Shown here in pieces: positions 1 to 9,431 of a stretch of DNA of 38,852 nucleotides (position 1 is its first letter; each line of letters opens with the position of its first letter). The notes under the pieces are model-generated. The model worked only from the letters and a program-made list of their open reading frames with translations. It did not search any database and was not told the origin of the DNA. Origin of the DNA: Lewinellaceae bacterium (GTDB taxonomy: Bacteria; Bacteroidota; Bacteroidia; Chitinophagales; Saprospiraceae); the NCBI GenBank assembly GCA_024642625.1, contig JAHEAU010000005.1, forward strand, positions 1-38,852. Reading direction: 5' to 3'. A program made the position numbers and the translations under genes.

Positions 1-1902
1 TCCCCGCACAGGTTCAGTATCTCCAAGTTGCTTCATCAAATACACAGAAAATGTATTTTTCGATTTGCGTAGACCGTCAAATAAGGTCAAAGATTCCCCC
101 GTGTATTTATCAAAGTTGCGTGGTGTCCATTCCTTTTCCAAGTGAAAATTTGCCTCGCCCGGCACAATCGTTTGTGGGTTATCCAGCAGTCGTGTGCACG
201 GTGAAATGGATTGGAGCGCAACTGCTGTAGCGTATACAAACGGTTTAAATGTAGACCCAACCTGACGATCAGAGGTGACGTGATCATATTGGAAGAACCT
301 GTAATCCACGCCACCTACCCATCCTCTGATCTGGCCATTTGAAGGATCGATCGCCACTACGCCTGTTTGCAAAATCATCCGATGATACTTCAATGAATCC
401 ATAGGAGACATTAAGGTGTCGCGTTCAAATCGAGGCGAACCATAATCAAATACGACCATGGGGACCTTTGTCTTCAACATGGCATCAGTCGCTTTTTGGA
501 ATATGATCCATTTCTCCTGAAGTTCCTTCCAAAGTGGCCCTTTCATGATGCGGGTGTAGTCTTTGACCATCTCCTGGGAAATCAATCGAAGTTCTTGTAG
601 CTCGACTAAATAACCCTTTCTATTCTGCTCTTTCAGCATCCGAGTCATATCGACATCACGCAACATGAGTCGTCCGATCTTGATCCCATGTTCTTCAACA
701 TAGGGCTCAAAGAGTGAGGCCCGAATACCTATATATCTGTCCATTTGGCCAATCTGATCTGCCAACGTCTGTTGACGCAAATCGATATCCGTATCAACTG
801 TTTCGGGATCTCTTCGAGTCCATGGATCCATCCCCTTCCAGACCCTCCAGAATTTTTTCTGCAGTGCAGGCATGTGGGCAGCAACAGATGCCTCCAATTG
901 CAATTGAACCGCAGTATCAATAGTGGAGTAAATCTTTAAACCATCTCGCCAGATATCATACTTCTCCCCATTGGATTTTCGACATTCAGGACGCTCCAGA
1001 ATTCGCATTACTTCCTTCCGAAGTTCCATTCGAGCATACGGCGCAAGACCCTCATCATGCGAGAATTTCTTGAACCGGGTCATATCGATTGGCTCTGTCT
1101 TGAGAATAGCAGCATCATCCTTTGAGACATAATCGTGGCGAACCATTTGGTTGATCACTACATTCCGACGCTGCATGGTCAATTCTGCTCGTCGTGTCGG
1201 ATTATATAAAGACGGATTTTGCAACATACCAACTAACGTGGCTGCCTCGGAAACGGTCAAGGAGTCTTGTGATTGACCGAAATATATCTCTGATGCCGCT
1301 TTGATACCATAAGCTCCATTGATAAAATTGAAGTGATTGAGGTACATCGCCAGAATCTCCTCCTTTGTATAAGACCGCTCCAGTTTCACTGCAGTAATCC
1401 ACTCTTTCATCTTTGTTACAACAAGAGAGGCCGTACGTTCAATTTTTCCCATTCCGCTGAAATCTCGATTGGAATACAGCAGTTTTGCTAATTGTTGGGT
1501 GATCGTACTACCGCCACCGGAACTGGATTTGCCTAAAAAAACAGTCTTGAACGCAACCCGTATTAGAGCTCTGAAATCAATTCCGGAATGACTATTAAAT
1601 CGAATATCTTCAGTACTGATCAATGCATTGACTAAATTAGGAGAAAGCTGATCATAGGTTACAGGAACCCGATTCTCGACATAATATCGCCCAAGAAGTG
1701 AACCATCCATCGCAAAAACTTGCGATGCCAATTTATTATTGGGATTCTCCAGGTCGTCGAATGTAGGCAAGTCCTGAAAGGACAAATAAACCATCCACGC
1801 CATCATCAAAAGGATACCGGCAAAGAAGGCTTTCCATACCCATCTCATCCAGCGCTCTTGACGGGGCGGGTGTTGGCGATGCATCCAGTGAAATCCACTC
1901 AT
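1..1902 (-). CDS. Penicillin-binding protein 1A-like bifunctional transglycosylase/transpeptidase (partial; C-terminus lies beyond the window)
   Basis: Open minus-strand frame read by eye from ATG at 1902 (MSGFHWMHRQHPPRQERWMRWVWKAFFAGILLMMAWMVYL...) with GT51 motifs (ALISTEDIRFNSHSGIDFRAL, GGSTITQQLAKLL, KEEILAMYLNHFNF). Absent from the ORF track because it runs off the window edge. Confidence 0.93.
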   Translation of the reverse strand, partial: MSGFHWMHRQHPPRQERWMRWVWKAFFAGILLMMAWMVYLSFQDLPTFDDLENPNNKLASQVFAMDGSLLGRYYVENRVPVTYDQLSPNLVNALISTEDIRFNSHSGIDFRALIRVAFKTVFLGKSSSGGGSTITQQLAKLLYSNRDFSGMGKIERTASLVVTKMKEWITAVKLERSYTKEEILAMYLNHFNFINGAYGIKAASEIYFGQSQDSLTVSEAATLVGMLQNPSLYNPTRRAELTMQRRNVVINQMVRHDYVSKDDAAILKTEPIDMTRFKKFSHDEGLAPYARMELRKEVMRILERPECRKSNGEKYDIWRDGLKIYSTIDTAVQLQLEASVAAHMPALQKKFWRVWKGMDPWTRRDPETVDTDIDLRQQTLADQIGQMDRYIGIRASLFEPYVEEHGIKIGRLMLRDVDMTRMLKEQNRKGYLVELQELRLISQEMVKDYTRIMKGPLWKELQEKWIIFQKATDAMLKTKVPMVVFDYGSPRFERDTLMSPMDSLKYHRMILQTGVVAIDPSNGQIRGWVGGVDYRFFQYDHVTSDRQVGSTFKPFVYATAVALQSISPCTRLLDNPQTIVPGEANFHLEKEWTPRNFDKYTGESLTLFDGLRKSKNTFSVYLMKQLGDTEPVRG

Positions 1903-1921
1903 AGGTTTCGAAGACTTGGCA

Positions 1922-1929
1922 CAAAGGTA
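1922..1929 (-). promoter_or_regulatory. Bacteroidota-type -7 box TACCTTTG upstream of the PBP1A gene
   Basis: CAAAGGTA on + strand, 19 nt upstream of the PBP1A ATG; matches TAnnTTTG. No good -33 element seen. Confidence 0.5.
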
Positions 1930-1983
1930 GTGAAAGGACAGAAGCAAGGAGAAAGGAACTTGTTCAGCATTTAGCAGCTAAGA

Positions 1984-3039
1984 TCAGTCTGTAGTTTTCA
2001 TATAGAAATCAGGATAAGCATCCAATGCCTTCCTGGAAAGTTCATTCGATACAACCTGGTCAATAACGCCTTCACCTATATGATTCAAAAGCACCATCCG
2101 AATTGAATCACCCAGGTTCTTTTTATCGTTTTTTAGAAACGCCACACATCTGTCTCCATTCAAAATTGTATCGGGCAGCTGTGGATATACCTTGACAAGA
2201 CGATTCCGAATCTGTTCCCATTCTTCCAATGCAAGCATGCCTTTTTGATGGGAAATCCACGCTTCCATCATCATGCCGGCGGCTACTGCTTCACCGTGAC
2301 GTATCGTAGCCCCCTGCGCAAGAGCTTCACTTTCGACCGCGTGCCCGAGAGAGTGCCCAAAATTGAGCAATTTTCGTTGACCCTGTTCCCGTGGATCTTC
2401 TTCAACGATGCGGACCTTTACATCAGCAGCTTGCTGAATGATTTCTGACGAACATGCCATTCCCAATCTATAATCATTCAACTTGAACCACAATTCTTTG
2501 TCCTGTACCAGACTGTGTTTGAACACTTCAGCCATCCCACTTCTATATTCTTCATGAGGAAGCGTTTCTAAAAAAACAGGATCAATGACCAATTCCTCCG
2601 GCGCTGAAAATGTGCCAACACTATTTTTTACCCCACCGACATCTATCCCCGTCTTGTGGCCGATAGCTGCATCGACCTGACCCAGCAAGGATGTCGGTAT
2701 TTGGACAAAAGGAATCCCCCGTTTGAATGTAGATGCAGCCATTCCACCCAAATCCGTAATCATTCCTCCACCGAGATTGATCAATAGACTGTTCCTATCA
2801 CTCGCACCTGCCAATAGAGCCATCCACACCTTATGTAGGCCCTCAAGATTTTTACTGGCCTCCCCTGCCGGAATCACGATTGGCATTGCCTCCCAACCAA
2901 GCTGATCCTTCAAGAGACGCAAACATGCTTGTTCTGTATGGCTATCGACAAGTATATCTATTCTGGAGAACGACCTGGATTGCAGCCATTTTGCAAATTC
3001 ACTCAATGCGTGATCCCCAGAAATTAGTTTGGTGCTCAT
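1984..3039 (-). CDS. aroB: 3-dehydroquinate synthase
   Basis: ORF 351 aa with GGGMITDLGGMAASTFKRGIPFVQIPTSLLGQVDAAIGHKTGID and NFGHSLGHAVE motifs. Confidence 0.96.
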   Translation of the reverse strand: MSTKLISGDHALSEFAKWLQSRSFSRIDILVDSHTEQACLRLLKDQLGWEAMPIVIPAGEASKNLEGLHKVWMALLAGASDRNSLLINLGGGMITDLGGMAASTFKRGIPFVQIPTSLLGQVDAAIGHKTGIDVGGVKNSVGTFSAPEELVIDPVFLETLPHEEYRSGMAEVFKHSLVQDKELWFKLNDYRLGMACSSEIIQQAADVKVRIVEEDPREQGQRKLLNFGHSLGHAVESEALAQGATIRHGEAVAAGMMMEAWISHQKGMLALEEWEQIRNRLVKVYPQLPDTILNGDRCVAFLKNDKKNLGDSIRMVLLNHIGEGVIDQVVSNELSRKALDAYPDFYMKTTD

Positions 3040-3530
3040 CGGATCGGCAAGTCAGATGAAGGAAACACCTGTTTCAGCAATAAATTGATTTGGCCCAAAT
3101 GGTATGCATCATGATCAATGATTCCTTGCAGCATAAACGACCAGGAGTATTCTCGCCCAGGCACCTTTTCATCAATCATTGAGGAAGGAAACTCCGATAA
3201 GCCTTCGAGTAACTCCTGTTGAATATCTACAAATTTCCGAACCAGGTCTTGCCATTCTTTTTCATCCAAAACTGAAGCTTGCCAATCCGTTCCAGGAACA
3301 ATTTCAAATTCCTCCTGACCCTGTAATTTGCGGGCAACATATTCCCGCCAGGCAACAACATGGCCTAACAATCCGGCAATAGATGCTCCTTTTTGCAATC
3401 TGAAATTGACCTCTTCTGACGGTACCTTCTCCAATGTTTCAATCCAGGATGGACCAAACCATGGGCTGCCATTGAAAAGATTTTCAAGTTGATCGATCAA
3501 GTCAATCATCTGTTTTTGTCGTGGTTCCAT
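3036..3530 (-). CDS. DinB-like / DUF664-type metal-binding four-helix protein
   Basis: Start placed at MEPRQKQM (3530); the ORF track opens at 3560. His positions GHVVAW and HDAYHLGQINLL resemble DinB-fold proteins. Overlaps aroB by 4 bp. Confidence 0.7.
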   Translation of the reverse strand: MEPRQKQMIDLIDQLENLFNGSPWFGPSWIETLEKVPSEEVNFRLQKGASIAGLLGHVVAWREYVARKLQGQEEFEIVPGTDWQASVLDEKEWQDLVRKFVDIQQELLEGLSEFPSSMIDEKVPGREYSWSFMLQGIIDHDAYHLGQINLLLKQVFPSSDLPIR

Positions 3531-3823
3531 TATGCTTGATTGATCATTTGGACACTCCAAGCTTGCGCTTTGTCAGAAAAAAGAGATTTGGTTCGTTTCC
3601 AGGTCTCGGCAAAAAGCTGGGTTTGACGATAGTCATTTAAGGCCCCTTCATGATCCCATATACTGTACGTAAACATAACTCGCGGATCACGCACGTCTTG
3701 TAAAAGCTCTACAGAGTGACATCCGGTTTGAGCACGGATTAGACAACGAACATCCTCAAACAGTTCAAGGAATTGAGGGACAGCATCCTCTCGAAACGTC
3801 ATTTTTACGATACGATTAATCAT
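3530..3823 (-). CDS. Antibiotic biosynthesis monooxygenase (ABM)-fold protein
   Basis: 97 aa; MINRIVKMTFREDAVPQFLELFEDVRCLIRAQTGCHSVELLQDVRDP...YSIWDHEGALNDYRQTQLFAETW is typical ABM-family sequence. Confidence 0.75.
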   Translation of the reverse strand: MINRIVKMTFREDAVPQFLELFEDVRCLIRAQTGCHSVELLQDVRDPRVMFTYSIWDHEGALNDYRQTQLFAETWKRTKSLFSDKAQAWSVQMINQA

Positions 3824-4590
3824 GCTGAAAAATCTATGAGTACTGAATCATCCATTTTCAAATTGAGCAGACTAGCCGCATTTCCTGTACGCACAGCAAT
3901 CTCTAAAAAACCTGCTGAATTGAAAAGGAGTAGTGGGTCACCCTCTCGAACCTCTCCATAATGTTCAGAAATTCGAGTGATCATATCATGTGGTCGATAA
4001 TGAAAACGAAATCCCCTGCCATTGCCGATCCTTTCAAAGAGCGTTTGATGAACATTCACGACAACGTTTTCAAATCTGTCAATATAAATAACATTCCCCC
4101 GTATCCAATTTTCCTGTACTACCGGATGCAACCACAGTCTATCTTCAATCTGTTCTGCTTTCGAGGCCCATTCCATGATTTTGGGATGATTGTGCCATTT
4201 GGATAAAATGTCGTGTAAAACAGAAAGTACCTCCCGAAATCCTTCCTTATAAAAACCGACCCGATAAATATCCTCTGGACGAGGTTGAAACAGCAGCGAA
4301 AGGATGCCATTATCCGGCATCAGAAACCAGTGGCCCAACTGATGAGCCAGTATCAACTGAGGTTCTTTTGAATAAAAGAGGTTAACCAGGCAAATATGCA
4401 AACTACCTTCAGGGAAAGTCCTGTAACTCTGACTCAGAAAGTAGGCAGCTTGAGACACTGCAAACGGATTTACCTCATGCGAAAGATCAATAATGTGCCA
4501 TCTGGTTTCCACCTGGTAACAGATGCCCTTGACCATCCCGGCAAATGGGTCTTGGGTGCCAAAGTCGCTGGTCAAGGTTAGTATCTGCAA
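3820..4590 (-). CDS. SAM hydrolase / SAM hydroxide adenosyltransferase (DUF62 family)
   Basis: 256 aa; ILTLTSDFGTQDPFAGMVKG, IDLSHEV, FLMPDNGILS and GNVIYIDRFENVVVNV motifs. Apparent TTG start at 4590. Confidence 0.88.
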   Translation of the reverse strand: MQILTLTSDFGTQDPFAGMVKGICYQVETRWHIIDLSHEVNPFAVSQAAYFLSQSYRTFPEGSLHICLVNLFYSKEPQLILAHQLGHWFLMPDNGILSLLFQPRPEDIYRVGFYKEGFREVLSVLHDILSKWHNHPKIMEWASKAEQIEDRLWLHPVVQENWIRGNVIYIDRFENVVVNVHQTLFERIGNGRGFRFHYRPHDMITRISEHYGEVREGDPLLLFNSAGFLEIAVRTGNAASLLNLKMDDSVLIDFSA

Positions 4591-4743
4591 TGAAATGGAC
4601 GTTTCACTCTCGTTGAAATTGCTGTAAATTTACGAGGCTCTTCGAGAATGACCTATTGAAGATCAATCCATTCGATGGGAACCTTTTTTGACCTGGAATC
4701 ATTTCATCGCTACAGCATGTTAAACCAATAAATTAAGAATTAC

Positions 4744-5784
4744 TTGAGTGAAATAATCTTGAATGTTGAAGGGGTCGATTTGATCGACTTATATGGTGAA
4801 AAAAATAACAAACTGAAACTGCTGCAAGCGGCATTTCCGGAAGTCACATTTACATCCAGAGGCGATGCAATCAAACTGACCGGAGAGAAAAAATTCACCC
4901 AAAAGGCCAAAGCTAAAATTGAGCTTATGATCAGGCTGATCAAGGCGGAACATGAACTGACTGTTCAGGTGATAGAAGATCTTTTGAATGGAGAGAATCC
5001 TTTTGACACCAAACCAGCAAATGGCCTTGGGGGGCATGTTATAGTTTATGGCCGCAATGGTCAACCCATTCGAGCCAAAACAAAAAATCAGAAAGTCCTG
5101 GTCGACACAGTCGAAACGAATGACATTGTTTTTGCCGTGGGGCCAGCCGGAACTGGAAAAACATACACCGCTGTAGCGTTGGCTGTCAGGGCATTGAAGA
5201 ACAAATTGGTTAAAAAAATTATTCTGACACGTCCTGCAGTGGAAGCAGGAGAAAGCCTTGGATTTTTACCCGGAGATCTCAAAGAAAAGGTAGATCCATA
5301 TTTGCGGCCACTATACGATGCACTAGATGATCTCTTTCCGCCGGATAAACTAGCACATTTCATGGCCAATCGTGTGATTGAAATAGCGCCCCTTGCCTTC
5401 ATGCGTGGGCGAACACTAGACCATGCCTTTATTATTTTGGATGAGGCCCAGAATGCCACCAGTATGCAATTGAAGATGTTCCTCACCCGATTGGGACCAT
5501 CGGCACAATGCGTCATTACTGGTGATCTTTCCCAAGTGGACCTCCCCTTCCATCAAAAGTCAGGACTACAGCAAAGTATTGACCTGCTGGCCGATCTGGA
5601 AGGAGTAGGCACTGTTTATCTTCAGACCGAAGATGTCGTCCGCCACCGATTAGTCAAAGAAATCATCCGTGCATATGAACGATCCGACCAATTTGCCCGT
5701 GAATCCCGTGAGCGACGTCAACGAGAAAAAGAAGAGTTTGGCAAATTGCCCATGTCTGAATCATCTGAAGAACAACCATCATGA
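4744..5784 (+). CDS. phoH: PhoH family ATPase
   Basis: 346 aa; GPAGTGKTYTAVALAVRALK, RPAVEAGESLGFLPGDLKEKVDPYLRPLYDAL, AFMRGRTLDHAFIILDEAQN. TTG start at 4744. Confidence 0.95.
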   Translation: MSEIILNVEGVDLIDLYGEKNNKLKLLQAAFPEVTFTSRGDAIKLTGEKKFTQKAKAKIELMIRLIKAEHELTVQVIEDLLNGENPFDTKPANGLGGHVIVYGRNGQPIRAKTKNQKVLVDTVETNDIVFAVGPAGTGKTYTAVALAVRALKNKLVKKIILTRPAVEAGESLGFLPGDLKEKVDPYLRPLYDALDDLFPPDKLAHFMANRVIEIAPLAFMRGRTLDHAFIILDEAQNATSMQLKMFLTRLGPSAQCVITGDLSQVDLPFHQKSGLQQSIDLLADLEGVGTVYLQTEDVVRHRLVKEIIRAYERSDQFARESRERRQREKEEFGKLPMSESSEEQPS

Positions 5785-6194
5785 CTTCATCCGTTCTTTA
5801 CCTTGGTGACCTTCGAACACAAGCCACCCACCTCCAATCAGGTGAAACCATTATTACAGATGCACCTGTTGACAACCAGGGACAGGGAGCCGCCTTCTCC
5901 CCCACTGACCTGTGTGCCACATCCCTTGCTTCCTGCATTTTGACCATCATGGGTATTCATGCACGAGACCATCAAATTGATATCGCAGGTACAACAGCTG
6001 ACGTCAATAAAATAATGGTCGCAGATCCGGATAGGCGGATTGGAAAAATAGAAATCAGTATTCGCTTTACGGACAAATTCTGGACTCAGGAAGAAAAGGA
6101 TGTCCTAACAAATGCAGCAGCATCTTGTCCGGTTTGCCGTAGCCTCAGTCCCGCTTTAGAGATTCGTAAAACGCTCGTCTGGCCCAAGGGCTAA
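5781..6194 (+). CDS. OsmC family protein
   Basis: 137 aa; FSPTDLCATSLASCILTIMGIHA and AAASCPVCRSLSP motifs. ATGA overlap with phoH. Confidence 0.9.
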   Translation: MTSSVLYLGDLRTQATHLQSGETIITDAPVDNQGQGAAFSPTDLCATSLASCILTIMGIHARDHQIDIAGTTADVNKIMVADPDRRIGKIEISIRFTDKFWTQEEKDVLTNAAASCPVCRSLSPALEIRKTLVWPKG

Positions 6195-7135
6195 GACCAT
6201 CCTAAATGAAATAGAGCATCTCCAATGCTTACTACTGCTGCATTGTTATGACCAATAATATGACCGGCTCGAGGTGATATTACCTTGAATTCTGCACGTC
6301 CTTGAGGATCGTGTATATTTCCAAGAAGCTGGCCCTTTTCTACCTTGTCTCCGGAAGCATGCGCCCACAAAAACAATCCAGCCGCCTGGGCCCTAACCCA
6401 AGAAGTATGCTGTATATTGACAACTTCGCGAAGCTTTTCTTCTTGCGTGGACAACCCAGTGTGAAACAAGACACGACGCAAACCCGCAAGTCCTTCATGG
6501 ATAGAAAATGGGTCATATCGCTCCGACTCGCCACCTTCAAAAACAATAGCCACTTTTCCCAAATCAGAGGCCGACTTCCTCAGAGATTTAGCGATCAAGG
6601 GCTTGTGTACCATAAATGAGGCACCAAAAATCCCGGCCAACTCACGAGCGACATCTGATCGCATAGAATAGCGGATCTGAGGGTAATTATATCTGGATGA
6701 GCCGCCAGTATGCAAGTCTATGACTACATCAGCCATTGGAAGAAGTTCCTTCGTCACCAAATGGGCAACCCGGGCAGCCAATGAGCCTTTTGCAGATCCT
6801 GGAAAACTGCGATTGACATCCTTCCCATCAGGTACGTCTCTTGAAAAATTGATAAACCCGAATACATTCAACAACGGCACAACAATCACTGCGCCTCGTT
6901 GTAAATCGGTGAATAATCCAGATGTCAAACCGCGTCTGACGATTTCAATACTGTTGATCTCGTCACCATGCATTCCAGCAATAACAAGCAGAACTGGTCC
7001 AGGCTCCTTGGCTTGAAACACATGAACAGCAACTTCGATCGAAGTTCCTGATGGTAATCGACCAATTGGAAAATCCAGAATGACATGTTCATCAAACGGG
7101 ATACTTTTTTTCTTCAACGTGATTGGATATGGCAT
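6191..7135 (-). CDS. Succinylglutamate desuccinylase/aspartoacylase (AstE/AspA) family zinc hydrolase
   Basis: 314 aa; GMHGDEINSIEIV (HxxE zinc ligands), DVNRSFPG, DLHTGG. Confidence 0.9.
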   Translation of the reverse strand: MPYPITLKKKSIPFDEHVILDFPIGRLPSGTSIEVAVHVFQAKEPGPVLLVIAGMHGDEINSIEIVRRGLTSGLFTDLQRGAVIVVPLLNVFGFINFSRDVPDGKDVNRSFPGSAKGSLAARVAHLVTKELLPMADVVIDLHTGGSSRYNYPQIRYSMRSDVARELAGIFGASFMVHKPLIAKSLRKSASDLGKVAIVFEGGESERYDPFSIHEGLAGLRRVLFHTGLSTQEEKLREVVNIQHTSWVRAQAAGLFLWAHASGDKVEKGQLLGNIHDPQGRAEFKVISPRAGHIIGHNNAAVVSIGDALFHLGWS

Positions 7136-7147
7136 GCAATGTTCTGG

Positions 7148-8038
7148 TTATTCCTCCTCCTCAAATTCCTGAATCAACTTATCCATAAAGCGCACAATGT
7201 GTCCTGAAATATCCTGACCTGTCACTTTTTGAATGCCCTCCAACCCGGGGGATGCATTGATCTCAAGAACGAGTGGACCGCGATTTGACTCCAGAATATC
7301 TACGCCAGCTACACCTAATCCAAGAGCGGCTGCTGCGCGAATAGCTACAGCTTCCCCAAGTGGTGTCAAACGAGCATTATATGCCATGCCCCCCTGATGT
7401 AGATTGGACCGAAACTCTCCGGCCTTAGCAACTCGTTTCATTGCTCCAACAACTTGACCGTCCACGATAAAAACCCTGACATCCTCTCCTTTGGATTCTG
7501 CAATAAACTCCTGGACAAAAAAAGGTTCTTCCTTAGTCGCATTTTCTATACACTGTTTTAATTCCAAATGGTTGTGAACCAATTTCACACCAAGCCCATG
7601 AGTGCTTTCCAGAGTTTTGACAATACATGGAAACCCGCTAACCTGTTCTTCGATCAATCGCAAGTCAACTCCTGGCTCGGCCATGACTGTTACCGGAACA
7701 TCAATTCCCTTTTTTGTCAAGCGCTGTAAACTGTGCAGCTTATCCCGGGCCTGAACCAGCGCTCGTGAGGGGAGTGTGGTTGGCACTTTCAACCATTCAA
7801 AATGGCGAATTAACGCAGCTCCTTCCTGAGTAAATGTTGCTCCAATCCTCGGAATGATCCCGTCCGGAATGGACAATTGATTGCCTTGGTAAAAGATCTT
7901 CGCCCCATCATGCCCAAGGATCAGACTACATCTTGAATAATCAACCAAGACGGGCTTGTGACCCTGTTCATGGCATGCTTTGTACAGACTCTGTGTACTA
8001 TACAATCCTGGGCCCCTTGTCAAAATGGCAATTTCCAT
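7148..8038 (-). CDS. rimK: RimK-like ATP-grasp glutamate ligase
   Basis: MEIAILTRGPGLYSTQSLYKACHEQGH...RIGATFTQEGAALIRHFE...FVQEFIAESKGEDVRVFIVDGQVVGAMKR...GVDILESNRGPLVLEINASPGLEGI. Start set to MEIAIL (8038); the ORF track opens at a TTG (8056). Confidence 0.92.
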   Translation of the reverse strand: MEIAILTRGPGLYSTQSLYKACHEQGHKPVLVDYSRCSLILGHDGAKIFYQGNQLSIPDGIIPRIGATFTQEGAALIRHFEWLKVPTTLPSRALVQARDKLHSLQRLTKKGIDVPVTVMAEPGVDLRLIEEQVSGFPCIVKTLESTHGLGVKLVHNHLELKQCIENATKEEPFFVQEFIAESKGEDVRVFIVDGQVVGAMKRVAKAGEFRSNLHQGGMAYNARLTPLGEAVAIRAAAALGLGVAGVDILESNRGPLVLEINASPGLEGIQKVTGQDISGHIVRFMDKLIQEFEEEE

Positions 8039-8053
8039 CATGAAGTGTATCAT

Positions 8054-8061
8054 CAAATGTA
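8054..8061 (-). promoter_or_regulatory. -7 box TACATTTG for rimK-astE, with a possible TTTG at 8084-8087
   Basis: CAAATGTA on + strand; TTTG 22 nt upstream on the minus strand; located 12-15 nt before the MMEIAIL start region. Confidence 0.45.
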
Positions 8062-8093
8062 ACTGGTTTTCACCACGCCTTTACAAAGCTTGT

Positions 8094-8101
8094 TATATTT
8101 G
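8094..8101 (+). promoter_or_regulatory. -7 box TATATTTG for the UMF1-type MFS gene
   Basis: TATATTTG followed by AAC and then ATG at 8105. Confidence 0.5.
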
Positions 8102-8104
8102 AAC

Positions 8105-9424
8105 ATGCACCACGTTCAAGACGCCACAGTTCTGGTCAACCCTCCACTCAACGACCGTCGAACGATTAATGGTTGGGCGATTTTTGACTGGGCTAATTCC
8201 TCATATGCTCTCGTCATATCCTCCGCAATATTTCCGGCATACTATACGAGCATCACAGATGATATGATCCAATTCGGATCCATTTCAATATCAAATAGTG
8301 CCTTGTATGCCTATGCGTTATCCCTATCATATATCATTATTGCAGCGCTCTCCCCTATCCTTTCCGGAATAGCTGATGCATCAGGGAGAAAGAAATTTTT
8401 CTTGAAAGTATTCACGACAATTGGCGCTGTCAGCTGTCTGACCTTGTATTTCTTTCGTGGAATGGATCAATTGGATACAGGCATACTTGCCTTTATGGGC
8501 GCCACCATTGGGTTTACAGGTGCCCTGGTTTTTTATAATGCCTATTTACCAGAAATCGCTACGGAAGATCGATTTGACCGTGTTTCAGCCAAAGGATTTG
8601 CCTTTGGGTATATCGGCAGTGTAATTCTTCTGATACTTAATCTCGTCGTCATTATGAACTACGAGGCATTCGGCATTGCAAGCCAAGGGGTAGCTACCCG
8701 TCTGGCATTTGTCTCCGTCGGTATCTGGTGGCTGGGTTTTGCGCAGATTACTTTTCTTCGTTTGCCAAAAGATCGAAAAGGGCAATTTGAATCACAGACA
8801 TTAAGACGGGGCTTCCGTGAGTTGCACATGGTGTGGCAGCAATTAGCCCAGCTGCCAAATATCAAGCGGTTTTTGTTGTCCTTTTTCTTCTATAGTGCTG
8901 GCGTACAAACTGTGCTCTATCTCGCTGCAACATTTGCTGAGAAAGAACTCCATTTTGAAACCACCAATTTGATCATTCTCATTCTTGTCCTCCAGTTGGT
9001 AGCCATTGTAGGAGCCTACTTTTTCGCTTTCCTATCTGAACGAATGGGTAACAAGAAGGCAATCTTTTCAATGTTATTCATCTGGATCCTGGTATGTATT
9101 GCAGCTTATTTCACATACAGTCAGGTTCAGTTTTACGTCATTGCTGGATTTGTGGGCCTTGTCATGGGAGGTATACAGTCCCTCTCGAGATCCACTTATT
9201 CCAAGTTAGTACCTATCAATACACCAGATCGAACCAGCTACTTCAGTTTTTATGATATTCTGGAAAAACTGGCCATTGTTGTCGGAACATTTTCATGGGG
9301 TGCGATAGAACAACTCACTGGAGGTATGCGTCCTTCCATTTTGGTCCTGATAATATTTTTCATTATTGGTATGCTACTCCTCTCCAGAGTAACAATCAAA
9401 CAGCACAACCAGAACATAGTCTAG
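8105..9424 (+). CDS. MFS transporter, UMF1/Atg22-like family
   Basis: INGWAIFDWANSSYALVISSAIFPAYYTSITDD N-terminus, many TM segments, GGIQSLSRSTYSKLVP motif. Confidence 0.9.
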   Translation: MHHVQDATVLVNPPLNDRRTINGWAIFDWANSSYALVISSAIFPAYYTSITDDMIQFGSISISNSALYAYALSLSYIIIAALSPILSGIADASGRKKFFLKVFTTIGAVSCLTLYFFRGMDQLDTGILAFMGATIGFTGALVFYNAYLPEIATEDRFDRVSAKGFAFGYIGSVILLILNLVVIMNYEAFGIASQGVATRLAFVSVGIWWLGFAQITFLRLPKDRKGQFESQTLRRGFRELHMVWQQLAQLPNIKRFLLSFFFYSAGVQTVLYLAATFAEKELHFETTNLIILILVLQLVAIVGAYFFAFLSERMGNKKAIFSMLFIWILVCIAAYFTYSQVQFYVIAGFVGLVMGGIQSLSRSTYSKLVPINTPDRTSYFSFYDILEKLAIVVGTFSWGAIEQLTGGMRPSILVLIIFFIIGMLLLSRVTIKQHNQNIV

Positions 9425-9431
9425 CTGGGCA

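Noticed and set aside
1736-1924. 62-aa minus-strand ORF near the PBP1A start
   Set aside because: Alternative frame over the N-terminus of PBP1A, which reads correctly from ATG 1902.
5088-5516. 142-aa minus-strand ORF antisense to phoH
   Set aside because: Opposite a conserved ATPase; no independent start signal or domain.
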